64,000 nt of DNA from Porticoccus litoralis (GTDB lineage: Bacteria; Pseudomonadota; Gammaproteobacteria; Pseudomonadales; Porticoccaceae): NCBI RefSeq assembly GCF_030676955.1, contig NZ_JAUUUU010000002.1, forward strand, positions 186,001 through 250,000. Direction: 5' to 3'. The notes below the pieces were generated by a model. The model saw only the letters and a list, made by a program, of their open reading frames with translations. It was not told the origin of the DNA and made no database searches. The number at the start of each line of letters is the position of its first letter. Positions within the stretch are counted from its first letter, which is position 1. The position numbers and the translations under genes were made by a program. Below, in pieces: positions 9,517 to 18,072 of this stretch.

Positions 9517-10323
9517 CTATTGCTCCACAGGAGTATCCGGGCGATTACCCCATTCCCACCAAGAGCCGTCATAGGCTCGTATATCGTCAAAGCCCAATAT
9601 TCTGCCTAGCATGTAGGTAAAACCAGAACGGTGGTGAGATTGACAATGTGTCACAGTAGGTTTGCTGGGATCGATTCCGATTGAAGCCAGTCGCTCCAGG
9701 GCATCTTCTCGAATTCGCATATTCCTATGATTATCAATCAGGCTGGTCCACTCGCAGTTGATGGCGCCGGGAATGTGTCCGCCCTTATCGGCCATGACTT
9801 TTTCGCCGCAGAACTCTGCCGGGGTGCGAGCATCCCAGATTTGCCAGTCGCCGGAATCCAGGTGAGCTATGATTTCTTCGGTTCTCACCAGTGCTTCTAG
9901 GTCGACCTTTACATCAAACTCAACTGCTGTCGGAGGGGGTACTTCCTGAGTCACGGCAAAGCCTTCATTGTGCCAGGCCACCAGGCCACCATTCAGGTAT
10001 GACCAGTTGTGGTGCCCAATCACGTCAAGTGTCCAGGCAAAGCGGCCAGCCCAACCACCGCCTTCATCATCGTAAACAACGACATGGGTGTCATCGGTTA
10101 ATCCCAGACGTCCAAACAGTGCATTTAACTGTGGGGGTAATGCCAACTTGTTAGGCCAGGGTTGGCCACCATTCATCAGCTCTTTTGGTGAGACGTGAAC
10201 TGCGCCGGGTATATGTTTTTGCGTATAAAGACCATCGTTACACAGATCGATGATCAGAATATTGGGTTGGTCGAGCAGGTTAAGCAGGTCTTGTGGCTCG
10301 AGTAACTTTGGAATTGTGGACAT
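9517..10323 (-). CDS. rhdA: Thiosulfate sulfurtransferase (rhodanese)
   Basis: Tandem-rhodanese protein that transfers sulfane sulfur from thiosulfate to cyanide or another thiophile in the cytoplasm. The 268 residues comprise an inactive N-terminal rhodanese domain (about 10-130) and a C-terminal catalytic one (about 150-265). The active loop is Cys227-QSHHR, close to the CQTHHR loop of Azotobacter RhdA. ATG 10323 is chosen because GGGAGG lies six bases upstream; an in-frame codon further upstream lacks this. Its neighbour psd begins two bases after its stop. Confidence is high for family, moderate for the physiological sulfur acceptor. Confidence 0.93.
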   Translation of the reverse strand: MSTIPKLLEPQDLLNLLDQPNILIIDLCNDGLYTQKHIPGAVHVSPKELMNGGQPWPNKLALPPQLNALFGRLGLTDDTHVVVYDDEGGGWAGRFAWTLDVIGHHNWSYLNGGLVAWHNEGFAVTQEVPPPTAVEFDVKVDLEALVRTEEIIAHLDSGDWQIWDARTPAEFCGEKVMADKGGHIPGAINCEWTSLIDNHRNMRIREDALERLASIGIDPSKPTVTHCQSHHRSGFTYMLGRILGFDDIRAYDGSWWEWGNRPDTPVEQ

Positions 10324-10386
10324 GGTGCCTCCCGTACTGATAGCAGGCGGCGATTGTAACACTGATTTTGCAGTGTTTTGTCGGGC

Positions 10387-11406
10387 TTAATGGTCGCTTT
10401 CGAGGCTTTGTAGAATATGCCGGTAGCTGTCTGCTCGCTGGGTACTGATGTGACCTTCAGCTATGGCTTCGTTAATGGCACAGCCGGGCTCGGTGCCTCG
10501 GTGTTGGCAATCCCTGAATTTGCAGTGACCGAGAAAAGGTCGGAATTCAATAAAGCCGCTAGCGACTTCCTCGGGGTTCAGGTGCCATAACCCGAATTCA
10601 CGTATTCCCGGCGAATCGATCACTTCACCACCCCCGGGTAAGTGAAATAACTGTGCCTTGGTGGTGGTGTGAGTACCCTTGGTCACTGCTTCTGACAGCG
10701 CGCCAACCGCGGTATTTGTCCCGGGAGACAGTGCATTTAATAAGGAAGACTTGCCAACACCCGACTGGCCGACAAACACGCTGGTTGTTCGGTCGAGAAG
10801 ATCGGATAGCAACCCCATCCCATCGCCACTGTGGGCAGAAACCTGCGAACAGACGTAGCCCAACGCCTGATAGTCAGACAGCATATCCATGAGACGGTCA
10901 CGGCTATTGTCATCGAGCAAGTCGCTTTTGTTCATCACTAACACCGGTGCGATCTGTTGATGCTCGCAGGCAACCAGGTAGCGATCAATCAGGTTCCGGT
11001 GGGGTTCGGGCAGGGGTGCGATAACAATCACAATGCGGTCAATATTGGCAGCTACAGGTTTGAGCTTGCCGCGGTTGTCCGGGCGGCAGAGTTCACTGTT
11101 GCGTGGCTTGATGGCAACCACCACACCCTTGGGGTCACCGTCCTGCCAGATAACATTATCTCCGGTGACAATGGAAGGCAGGTTTGCCCGTAGGTGACAG
11201 CGCTTTGATTCATGAGAGCCGTCATTTTCAGGCTCAACATCTACCTGAGAACCATAACAGGCCGTAACCCGCCCATTCTGCTCCGGGCCAAGATTATCCG
11301 TGGTCAGCAACGCTTCTGCCTGCACTCTATCAACAGCAGCCTGAGCCTTGTTCTGATTGCGCTGTATGCGCCGTTGCTGTTGTTTGGTTAAATGGCGTTT
11401 GCTCAA
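10387..11406 (-). CDS. rsgA: Small ribosomal subunit biogenesis GTPase RsgA
   Basis: Circularly permuted GTPase that checks late maturation of the 30S subunit. Order of motifs shows the permutation: an N-terminal OB fold, then G4 (MNKSD), then the P-loop (GQSGVGKSSLLNAL), then G3 (DSPGIREFG). A C-terminal zinc module has the HCKFRDCQHRGTEPGC pattern. Start is called at TTG 11406: AGGA lies seven bases upstream and the product MSKRHLTKQQQRRIQ matches the usual basic N terminus. The open frame extends 23 codons further without a better site. 339 residues. Confidence 0.95.
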   Translation of the reverse strand: MSKRHLTKQQQRRIQRNQNKAQAAVDRVQAEALLTTDNLGPEQNGRVTACYGSQVDVEPENDGSHESKRCHLRANLPSIVTGDNVIWQDGDPKGVVVAIKPRNSELCRPDNRGKLKPVAANIDRIVIVIAPLPEPHRNLIDRYLVACEHQQIAPVLVMNKSDLLDDNSRDRLMDMLSDYQALGYVCSQVSAHSGDGMGLLSDLLDRTTSVFVGQSGVGKSSLLNALSPGTNTAVGALSEAVTKGTHTTTKAQLFHLPGGGEVIDSPGIREFGLWHLNPEEVASGFIEFRPFLGHCKFRDCQHRGTEPGCAINEAIAEGHISTQRADSYRHILQSLESDH

Positions 11407-11502
11407 AATCCAATCCTGACAGGAATAGGTGCCCAGGGTTATTAGCTGGCTTCGTTGGGCGCAAGGATATAGCATAAGCGCATCGGGGGACAGGAATCAG
11501 AA

Positions 11503-12567
11503 ATGCTTGATCTGGAAGGAATCTACCAGTCGCTGGCAACATTTATTCCGCTGCTGGTGACAATTGCTTTCATTGTTTTGTGCCTGTGGATTGCCAACTG
11601 GTTGTTGTTGCGACGTGCCAGTCTAACCACGGAATCGAGGCTGCCGGGTCAGGTTACCATGCTGGTGCTGACGGCGATCGCTCTGGTGATCGTCATTTTG
11701 GCCTTGCCGGTTAGCGAGTCCACGCGGGGTGATTTGCTGAGCCTGTTGGGTTTGGTGCTGACAGGTGTTATTGCCCTGTCGTCTACCACCTTTGTCTCCA
11801 ATGCGATGGCCGGTTTGATGCTGCGCGCCGTGAGAAGCTTTCATCACGGTGATTTTATTCGTGCTGGCGAGCACTTTGGTCGAGTGACAGAGCGCGGTTT
11901 GTTTCATACGGAAATTCAGTCTGAAGACCGCGACTTGATTACATTGCCAAATCTCTTTCTGGCTTCAAATCCGGTCACCGTTGTGCGCTCATCCGGCACC
12001 ATTGTTTCCTGTGAACTATCCCTTGGCTATGACGTGGCCCACCACCAACTGGAGCCACTGTTCAAGGAAGCGGCGCTGGCAGCGGGCCTTACCGAACCCT
12101 TTATGCAGATACGCAACCTGGGAGATTTCTCGGTCAGCTACAAGATTTCCGGCTATTACCCAGAGGTGAAACATCTGTTGACGACACGCAGCAAACTCCG
12201 AAAAGAGGTTCTGGATAAGTTGCATGGGGCGGGTATCGAGATTGTGTCTCCAACATTCATGAATCAGCGTCAGTACCAGAGTGGTGAGAAATTTATCGGC
12301 ATTCCGGGCAAGCCGGAGGTCAAGCAGAGCGAGCAAGAAGCACCGGAAGCGATGATTTTTGACAAGGCTGACCGGGCTGAAAAAATTCATTCTCTTGAGG
12401 ATGAAAAGCAGACCATTACCCAGGAACTCAAATCCCTCAAAGAGCAGTTGCAGAGTGCTGGTAAGGAAGAAGCCAAGGTTTTAAAAGCAGAAGTCGAGCA
12501 GCGAGAAACGAGGCTGGCGGCACTGGACAGTATCATTAGCAAGGCCAAAGAAACTCCCCATGAATGA
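11503..12567 (+). CDS. MscS-family mechanosensitive channel-like membrane protein
   Basis: Three hydrophobic segments lie near residues 13-36, 48-68 and 78-105; the third is Gly/Ala-rich like the pore helix of MscS. A beta domain follows (RAGEHFGRVTERGLFHTEIQSED), then an alpha/beta domain. The last 70 residues are highly charged and predicted coiled coil (KIHSLEDEKQTITQELKSLKEQ), which MscS itself lacks. Family members open under membrane tension to release solutes. The stop overlaps the orn start (ATGAATGA), so the two are translationally coupled. It is divergent from rsgA. Confidence 0.85.
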   Translation: MLDLEGIYQSLATFIPLLVTIAFIVLCLWIANWLLLRRASLTTESRLPGQVTMLVLTAIALVIVILALPVSESTRGDLLSLLGLVLTGVIALSSTTFVSNAMAGLMLRAVRSFHHGDFIRAGEHFGRVTERGLFHTEIQSEDRDLITLPNLFLASNPVTVVRSSGTIVSCELSLGYDVAHHQLEPLFKEAALAAGLTEPFMQIRNLGDFSVSYKISGYYPEVKHLLTTRSKLRKEVLDKLHGAGIEIVSPTFMNQRQYQSGEKFIGIPGKPEVKQSEQEAPEAMIFDKADRAEKIHSLEDEKQTITQELKSLKEQLQSAGKEEAKVLKAEVEQRETRLAALDSIISKAKETPHE

Positions 12568-13132
12568 CGTATTACTGAGCAAGGACCCCCTCAATCTCAT
12601 CTGGATTGACCTGGAGATGACCGGGCTGGACACCGACAACGATGTCATTATTGAAATTGCCACCATTGTGACTGATAAGCATCTCAATATTTTGGGTGAA
12701 GGGCCGATGTTGGCGATCCATCAGCCCGATGAACTGCTGGAGGGTATGGATGAATGGAACACCCGACAACATGGCCAATCCGGGCTGACGGAACGGGTGC
12801 GTACCAGCACCATTTCCATGGCGGCAGCTGAAAAGGCAACGCTGGATTTCCTGTCCCAGTTTGTTGATGCCCGTCAGTCCCCCATGTGCGGCAACTCTAT
12901 CTGCCAGGATCGCCGTTTTCTGGCCCGCCAGATGCCGGAACTGGAAGCCTTTTTTCACTACCGAAATCTCGATGTTAGCAGCGTCAAAGAAATCATTCGC
13001 CGCTGGAGGCCAGAGCTGTTGAAGGGCGTTTCCAAGCAGGGGGCGCATTTGGCGATGGATGACATCAAGGATTCCATCAACGAGTTGAAATATTACCGGG
13101 ATGTGTTTTTTGTGATGGAGGAGCAGCCCTGA
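12560..13132 (+). CDS. orn: Oligoribonuclease
   Basis: DEDDh 3'-5' exonuclease that degrades 2-5 nt RNAs, including pGpG, the product of cyclic-di-GMP breakdown. The 190 residues include Exo I (WIDLEMTGLD), the NSICQDRRFLARQMPELEAFFHYR segment around Exo II, and the C-terminal H-x4-D motif (HLAMDDI). Its start lies within the end of the MscS-like gene and its stop overlaps the next start (TGATG), making a tightly coupled three-gene run. The Orn-RsgA neighbourhood is conserved in gammaproteobacteria. Confidence 0.97.
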   Translation: MNDVLLSKDPLNLIWIDLEMTGLDTDNDVIIEIATIVTDKHLNILGEGPMLAIHQPDELLEGMDEWNTRQHGQSGLTERVRTSTISMAAAEKATLDFLSQFVDARQSPMCGNSICQDRRFLARQMPELEAFFHYRNLDVSSVKEIIRRWRPELLKGVSKQGAHLAMDDIKDSINELKYYRDVFFVMEEQP

Positions 13133-13572
13133 TGTGGCAGGTGTATTTATCGGGGGAAATTCATACGGACTGGCGAGACCGGATTATTCAGGGTGCCAGC
13201 GAAAAACAGTTGCCGGTGACATTTAGCTCTGCCGTCACCGATCACGAAGCCAGCGACGCAGCAGGTGATGTGCTCGGCACTGAGCCAGAGCCGTTCTGGC
13301 GGGATCATAAGTCCTCGAAAATCAATGCGATTCGTACCAAAACACTGATCGAGCAGTGTGATCTGGCCATCATCCGCTTCGGTGATAAGTACAAGCAGTG
13401 GAATGCCGCGTTCGATGCGGGCTACTGCGCGGCATTGGGCACGCCCTATATCACATTGCACGACGCCGATATTATCCATCCGCTGAAGGAAGTGGATGGG
13501 TCTGCCATGGCCTGGGCAAAGACGCCACAGCAGGTAGTGGCAATTCTTGATTACCTCACCACGCAACAGTAG
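13132..13572 (+). CDS. YtoQ-family protein
   Basis: A 146-residue protein matching the YtoQ family by its start (MWQVYLSGEIHTDWR) and the SKINAIRTKTLIEQCDLAI and FDAGYCAALGTPYITLH segments. The fold resembles nucleoside 2-deoxyribosyltransferases (the Asp and the AxxEAG-like AGYCAALG region), but no reaction is established to my knowledge. The ATG overlaps the orn stop, so translation is coupled to a nanoRNA exonuclease; a role in nucleotide handling is only an inference. Confidence 0.8.
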   Translation: MWQVYLSGEIHTDWRDRIIQGASEKQLPVTFSSAVTDHEASDAAGDVLGTEPEPFWRDHKSSKINAIRTKTLIEQCDLAIIRFGDKYKQWNAAFDAGYCAALGTPYITLHDADIIHPLKEVDGSAMAWAKTPQQVVAILDYLTTQQ

Positions 13573-13581
13573 CCTATTGAT

Positions 13582-14700
13582 TCAGTTGCGGCGGGAGTCC
13601 GGGTTGGCAACCTTGCGTTTTCGGCGTCTTGGTTCACGATGTTGCTGCAATGCCCAGGCGACATGCTCCTGAACCAATGGCGAGGGAAAGTTGGTCCGGC
13701 TTTCAAGTGCCTGTAATACCTTTTCAGTAGTCGGCGCATTCCCCAGTCCCACAGCCAGATTTCGCAACCATCCCTGGTAGCCAATGCGCCGGATGGGTGA
13801 CCCCTCTGTGTATTTCATAAACTCAGCCTCGCTCCATAAAAAAAGGGTGGCCAGTTCACTGTTGTCCAGCTGATGACGGGGTGAAAAATCTTTCTCATTG
13901 GACGTGGGGGCGGCTTTATTCCACGGGCAGACAGCCTGGCAGTCATCACAACCGAATACCCGGTTACCCATGGGCTCCCGAAATTCTTCGGGTATTGCTC
14001 CTTTGTTCTCAATAGTCAGATACGAGATACAACGTCTTGCGTCCAATACGTAGGGTTCGGGGAATGCGTCCGTCGGGCAGACTTTCAGACAGGCCTGACA
14101 TTCCCCGCACTGGTCTTCCTCAAGCTGGGTGTCCACGGGCAGCGGCAGGCTGGTGTATATTTCGCCCAGAAAAAACCAGGAGCCGGCCTGGCTGTTGATC
14201 ACCAGAGTATGCTTGCCCTGCCAACCAATGCCCGCTTTGACTGCCAGGGGTTTTTCCATCACCGGGGCGCTGTCCACAAATGGGCGCTGGGTCACCCCTC
14301 CCGGCACTGCCTTTTCGATTTCTTTCGCCAGTGTGGTGAGGCGTTTTCTAATCAGCTTGTGATAGTCGCGCCCCAGGGCATACCGGGAAATGAAAGCACG
14401 ATCATCGGATTTCAGTACGGCAACCAGGTTGTCGTCTGGGGGTAGGTAATCCATACGCACCACAATCACCCGGCGGGTATTGGGCAGCAGTTGCTCGGGG
14501 TGGTAGCGTTTGCTGCCGTGCTCACCCATCCAGCGCATATCTCCCTGGTAGCCTTTTTCAAGCCAGCGGTTGAGCTGTTGACCACTGTCGGACAAGTCAA
14601 TGTCGGCTATGGCTATCTGTTGAAAGCCCAGCGCCTTTCCCCACTCCTTGATCTGAAGGGCCAGCTGAGTGTAATCAGGGTCTTTGTGCTGAAGTGTCAT
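13582..14700 (-). CDS. queG: Epoxyqueuosine reductase
   Basis: Cobalamin-dependent iron-sulfur enzyme for the last step of queuosine tRNA modification, reducing epoxyqueuosine to queuosine. 372 residues: an N-terminal DUF1730 region, two 4Fe-4S motifs (CGECQACLKVCP and CDDCQAVCPWN) and a HEAT-like C terminus. It faces the YtoQ-like gene convergently (9-base gap) and is divergent from nnr, the usual gammaproteobacterial arrangement. Confidence 0.95.
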   Translation of the reverse strand: MTLQHKDPDYTQLALQIKEWGKALGFQQIAIADIDLSDSGQQLNRWLEKGYQGDMRWMGEHGSKRYHPEQLLPNTRRVIVVRMDYLPPDDNLVAVLKSDDRAFISRYALGRDYHKLIRKRLTTLAKEIEKAVPGGVTQRPFVDSAPVMEKPLAVKAGIGWQGKHTLVINSQAGSWFFLGEIYTSLPLPVDTQLEEDQCGECQACLKVCPTDAFPEPYVLDARRCISYLTIENKGAIPEEFREPMGNRVFGCDDCQAVCPWNKAAPTSNEKDFSPRHQLDNSELATLFLWSEAEFMKYTEGSPIRRIGYQGWLRNLAVGLGNAPTTEKVLQALESRTNFPSPLVQEHVAWALQQHREPRRRKRKVANPDSRRN

Positions 14701-14702
14701 GG

Positions 14703-14765
14703 TCGAACTTAAGTCTATAGTTAACGTATAATTTTGACAGATTTTCAGCGGATTATCGGTAGTTT
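14703..14765. promoter_or_regulatory. Divergent promoter region queG / nnr
   Basis: The 65 bases between the divergent starts hold a TATAAT hexamer at 14727-14732 on the plus strand and, on the minus strand, TATAGA about 15 bases after CTGTCA. Both genes must start from here. The -35 boxes are weak and the exact start points are not resolved. Confidence 0.4.
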
Positions 14766-16256
14766 ATGTCGCACCATCTGCCAGTCCCTCTTTACTCCGC
14801 CCGACAGGTCCGGGAATTGGATCGCATTGCCATTCAGGATTGTGGCATTCCCGGCATCAAGTTGATGAAACGTGCAGGCTATGCTGTATTTCAACAGATA
14901 ATCAGTCGCTGGCCTGGAGCTCCCCTGACAGTCTTTTGTGGAGCTGGCAACAATGCGGGTGATGGATACATCGTCGCGGCACTGGCCGCCGAAAGCTGTT
15001 TGCCCGTGGAAATCATTCAGCTCGCTGCTGCCCACAAGCTCCAGGGCGATGCATTGTCAGCCTACAACTACGCAGTGCAGGCAGGAGTCAGTATCAAGCC
15101 TTTTAGTGATGGCATGGGTTTGGAAACAGGTGTGGTAGTTGATGCCCTGTTGGGTACCGGCTTGAATGGTGAAGTTCGCGAGCCCTTTGCACAGGCGATT
15201 CGCCTGATTAACGACAGTGGTCTGCCCATTGTCGCTGTGGATATCCCATCCGGACTCTGCAGTGATACCGGCACAGCAGTTGGTCCGGTGATCGGTGCAG
15301 ATGTAACGGTGACGTTTATCGGTATGAAACAGGGATTGTTTACTGGTGAAGGCCCGCAGCATACCGGGGAGCTGGTATTTAACAATTTGCGTGTTCCCGA
15401 GTTGGTGTACCACCAGGTGACGCCGGAATGTGAACGGTTGGATCTCGAAGAACTGATGCCCTTGTTGCCGAAGCGGCGCAGAGATGCACACAAGGGAGAC
15501 TTCGGACATGTCCTGGTAGTGGGTGGTGAGCGAGGTTTTGGCGGCGCTGTTGCCATGGCCGCAGAAGCGGCGTTACGCACCGGGGCGGGTCTGGTTTCTG
15601 TGGCAACCCGTTCAGAACATGTGTCGGCCATGCTATCCCGTTGTCCGGAACTCATGGTCAATGCTGTCTCTTCCGGGCAGGAACTTCAGCCTCTGCTCGA
15701 GCGAGCGTCCGTTGTGGTAGTCGGCCCGGGATTGGGGAAAACACCCTGGTCAGAGCAGTTGCTTCGCCAAGTATGTATGGCTTGCAAACCAACGGTTGTT
15801 GATGCAGATGGCCTGAACCTGCTGGCCGCTCAGACGTCTCAGGCCCATGATTCCCGACACTGGATTCTCACGCCCCATCCCGGTGAGACCGCCAGACTGC
15901 TCGGTAAAACCGTCTCTGAAGTGCAGGCAGATCGATTTGCTGCCGTGCGTGAGTTGTGGCGAAAGTATCAATGTCCGGTGTTGTTAAAAGGTGTTGGCTC
16001 CCTGATTTGCTGTTCCGATAAACTCCCGGTGGCCGTTTGCACAGGCGGGAACCCTGGCATGGCATCTGGCGGCATGGGTGATGTGTTGAGCGGTATAGCG
16101 GGGGCGTTGCTGGCCCAGGGTATTGATCCCGGACAGGCACTGTCTCTAGCCGTGGGCTTGCATGCGGAAGCCGCTGACCGAGCTGCGGTGGATGGTGAGA
16201 GGGGAATGACTGCGACCGATCTGCTGGGTCCACTGCGTCGGTTAGTGAATCCATGA
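14766..16256 (+). CDS. nnr: Bifunctional NAD(P)H-hydrate epimerase / dehydratase
   Basis: Repairs damaged NAD(P)H hydrates. The N-terminal YjeF_N domain (about 1-215, FCGAGNNAGDGYIVAALA) epimerises the R and S forms. The C-terminal ribokinase-like domain (about 230-490, GNPGMASGGMGDVLSG) dehydrates the S form using ADP or ATP. 496 residues. The stop overlaps the tsaE start (ATGA), opening the nnr-tsaE-amiB-mutL operon familiar from E. coli and Pseudomonas. Confidence 0.96.
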   Translation: MSHHLPVPLYSARQVRELDRIAIQDCGIPGIKLMKRAGYAVFQQIISRWPGAPLTVFCGAGNNAGDGYIVAALAAESCLPVEIIQLAAAHKLQGDALSAYNYAVQAGVSIKPFSDGMGLETGVVVDALLGTGLNGEVREPFAQAIRLINDSGLPIVAVDIPSGLCSDTGTAVGPVIGADVTVTFIGMKQGLFTGEGPQHTGELVFNNLRVPELVYHQVTPECERLDLEELMPLLPKRRRDAHKGDFGHVLVVGGERGFGGAVAMAAEAALRTGAGLVSVATRSEHVSAMLSRCPELMVNAVSSGQELQPLLERASVVVVGPGLGKTPWSEQLLRQVCMACKPTVVDADGLNLLAAQTSQAHDSRHWILTPHPGETARLLGKTVSEVQADRFAAVRELWRKYQCPVLLKGVGSLICCSDKLPVAVCTGGNPGMASGGMGDVLSGIAGALLAQGIDPGQALSLAVGLHAEAADRAAVDGERGMTATDLLGPLRRLVNP

Positions 16257-16723
16257 GAGAGTCGTTTGACATTCACCTGGCTGGTGAAGACGCCATGGTG
16301 GCTTTTGGTCGGCAGTTGGGCAGTATGTTGCCCGATGGCTGCCTGGTATTTCTGGAAGGTGATCTGGGTGCAGGAAAAACCACCCTGAGTCGCGGTATGC
16401 TGTCAGCCTTTGGTCATCACGGTGTTGTGAAAAGCCCCACCTACACACTGGTGGAGCCCTATCACTTGGGGAAAAAACTGATTTATCATTTTGACTTGTA
16501 CCGTTTGGGCGATCCCGAAGAACTCGAATATATTGGTATTCGAGATTATCTCCAGCAAGCGAACTGTTGCCTGGTGGAGTGGCCTGAACGGGGTGCTGGC
16601 ATGTTGCCCGAGCCGGATTTGAGGATACAGATCAGGATTGAAAACGGCGCGCGGCGTGTACTTGTCGAGGCCAACACCGAGAGGGGTGAGGGCGCGATCA
16701 AACAATTGGCAGCCATGTCATGA
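16253..16723 (+). CDS. tsaE: tRNA threonylcarbamoyladenosine biosynthesis ATPase TsaE
   Basis: ATPase that works with TsaB and TsaD to make t6A at position 37 of ANN-decoding tRNAs. 156 residues with the P-loop GDLGAGKTTLSRGML near residue 35, the VKSPTYTLVEPY segment, and the FDLYRLGDPEELEYIG region that binds magnesium. The start overlaps the nnr stop by four bases; the amiB start follows its stop by seven bases. Confidence 0.96.
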   Translation: MRESFDIHLAGEDAMVAFGRQLGSMLPDGCLVFLEGDLGAGKTTLSRGMLSAFGHHGVVKSPTYTLVEPYHLGKKLIYHFDLYRLGDPEELEYIGIRDYLQQANCCLVEWPERGAGMLPEPDLRIQIRIENGARRVLVEANTERGEGAIKQLAAMS

Positions 16724-16730
16724 GGACAGT

Positions 16731-18059
16731 TTGTTGCTGAATTCAGCATGTATCAAAACCTTGTTGCTATTGCTGCTGGGGATGTTCTGCGAGGCATCTT
16801 TAGCGGCGACGGTTGACGGTGTTCGCTTGTGGCGGGCTCCGGACCATACTCGACTGGTTTTTGACCTGAGTGGTCCGGTAAGCCACAAAATTTTCCCCCT
16901 GGATAATCCTCCTCGCCTGGTGATGGATATTGCCCATTCATCCATCAATACCAGCACCAATGGTCTGGACCTGTCGACAACTCCGGTTACTGCACTGCGC
17001 ACCGGCGTCAAGGATAAGACTGACCTGCGCATTGTGTTGGATCTCAAAACTGCCGTCAGACCCCGTAGTTTTGCACTCTCCAAAAACCAGCAATATGGTG
17101 ATCGCCTGGTGGTTGATCTCTATGACATCGGTCAGGAGACAGTGAAAACAGTCAAGGACGTCGCAGGAGAAAGTGGCAACCGCGATATCATTATTGCCAT
17201 CGATGCCGGCCATGGCGGAGAAGATCCGGGTGCATTGGGGCCGAAAGGTATACGTGAAAAGCAGGTGGTGCTGGCGATCAGCAAGGAATTACAGAAGCTG
17301 CTTGATAGCACCCCGGGTTTTCGCGCCAGGCTGGTCCGAACGGGCGACTACTACATTCCCCTGCGCAAGCGTACTGAAATCGCGCGTAACCACCGTGCTG
17401 ACATGTTTATTTCCATACACGCTGATGCGTTCACCAAGTCATCGGCGAATGGTGCCTCGGTGTTTGCGCTCTCCCGGCGCGGTGCGACCAGTGAAACGGC
17501 CCGCTACCTGGCCAGCCGGGAAAACCAGGCGGACCTGATTGGTGGTGCCGGCAGCGTCAGCCTGGATGATAAGGACCACATGCTGGCCAGCGTGCTGCTG
17601 GATCTATCCATGACCGCCACGCTCAGCAGCAGCCTGGAAGTGGGGGCAGAGGTATTGCGCTCCATCGGTGGCGTTGCCAGGTTGCACAAGAAACATGTGG
17701 AGCAGGCGGGCTTTGTGGTGCTTAAGTCCCCGGATATCCCTTCCATTCTGGTTGAGACTGGCTTTATCTCCAACCCCAAGGAAGCCCGGCAGTTAAGCGA
17801 CCGGAGTTATCAGCAAAAGATGGCGAGGGCCATTTTTAACGGTGTCAATCGATACTTCGAGAAAGCACCTCCGGCTGGGACATTGCTGGCGGCCCGTAAA
17901 ACCATGGGTGGTGGGGGCGTACACGTCATTGCCCGGGGTGATACGCTGTCGGATATAGCCGTTCGTTACAATGTGTCCGTAGAAGACCTGTTGCGACATA
18001 ATGGTCTCAATAGCACGCGCATCAGAGTTGGACAGCGCCTGAAAATTCCCGCTTCCTGA
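16731..18059 (+). CDS. amiB: N-acetylmuramoyl-L-alanine amidase with AMIN and LysM domains
   Basis: Periplasmic zinc amidase that cuts the stem peptide from muramic acid to split daughter cells. A signal peptide (KTLLLLLLGMFCEASLAA) precedes an AMIN domain (about 30-130), the Amidase_3 catalytic domain (about 155-375: IAIDAGHGGEDPGA, SIHADA, ILVETGFISN) and a C-terminal LysM repeat (HVIARGDTLSDIAVRYNVS). TTG 16731 is chosen: GAGG lies five bases upstream and the product starts at the signal peptide. A longer frame from 16638 would overlap tsaE and spoil the signal. 442 residues. Confidence 0.93.
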   Translation: MLLNSACIKTLLLLLLGMFCEASLAATVDGVRLWRAPDHTRLVFDLSGPVSHKIFPLDNPPRLVMDIAHSSINTSTNGLDLSTTPVTALRTGVKDKTDLRIVLDLKTAVRPRSFALSKNQQYGDRLVVDLYDIGQETVKTVKDVAGESGNRDIIIAIDAGHGGEDPGALGPKGIREKQVVLAISKELQKLLDSTPGFRARLVRTGDYYIPLRKRTEIARNHRADMFISIHADAFTKSSANGASVFALSRRGATSETARYLASRENQADLIGGAGSVSLDDKDHMLASVLLDLSMTATLSSSLEVGAEVLRSIGGVARLHKKHVEQAGFVVLKSPDIPSILVETGFISNPKEARQLSDRSYQQKMARAIFNGVNRYFEKAPPAGTLLAARKTMGGGGVHVIARGDTLSDIAVRYNVSVEDLLRHNGLNSTRIRVGQRLKIPAS

Positions 18060-18072
18060 AGATTATTGATTC

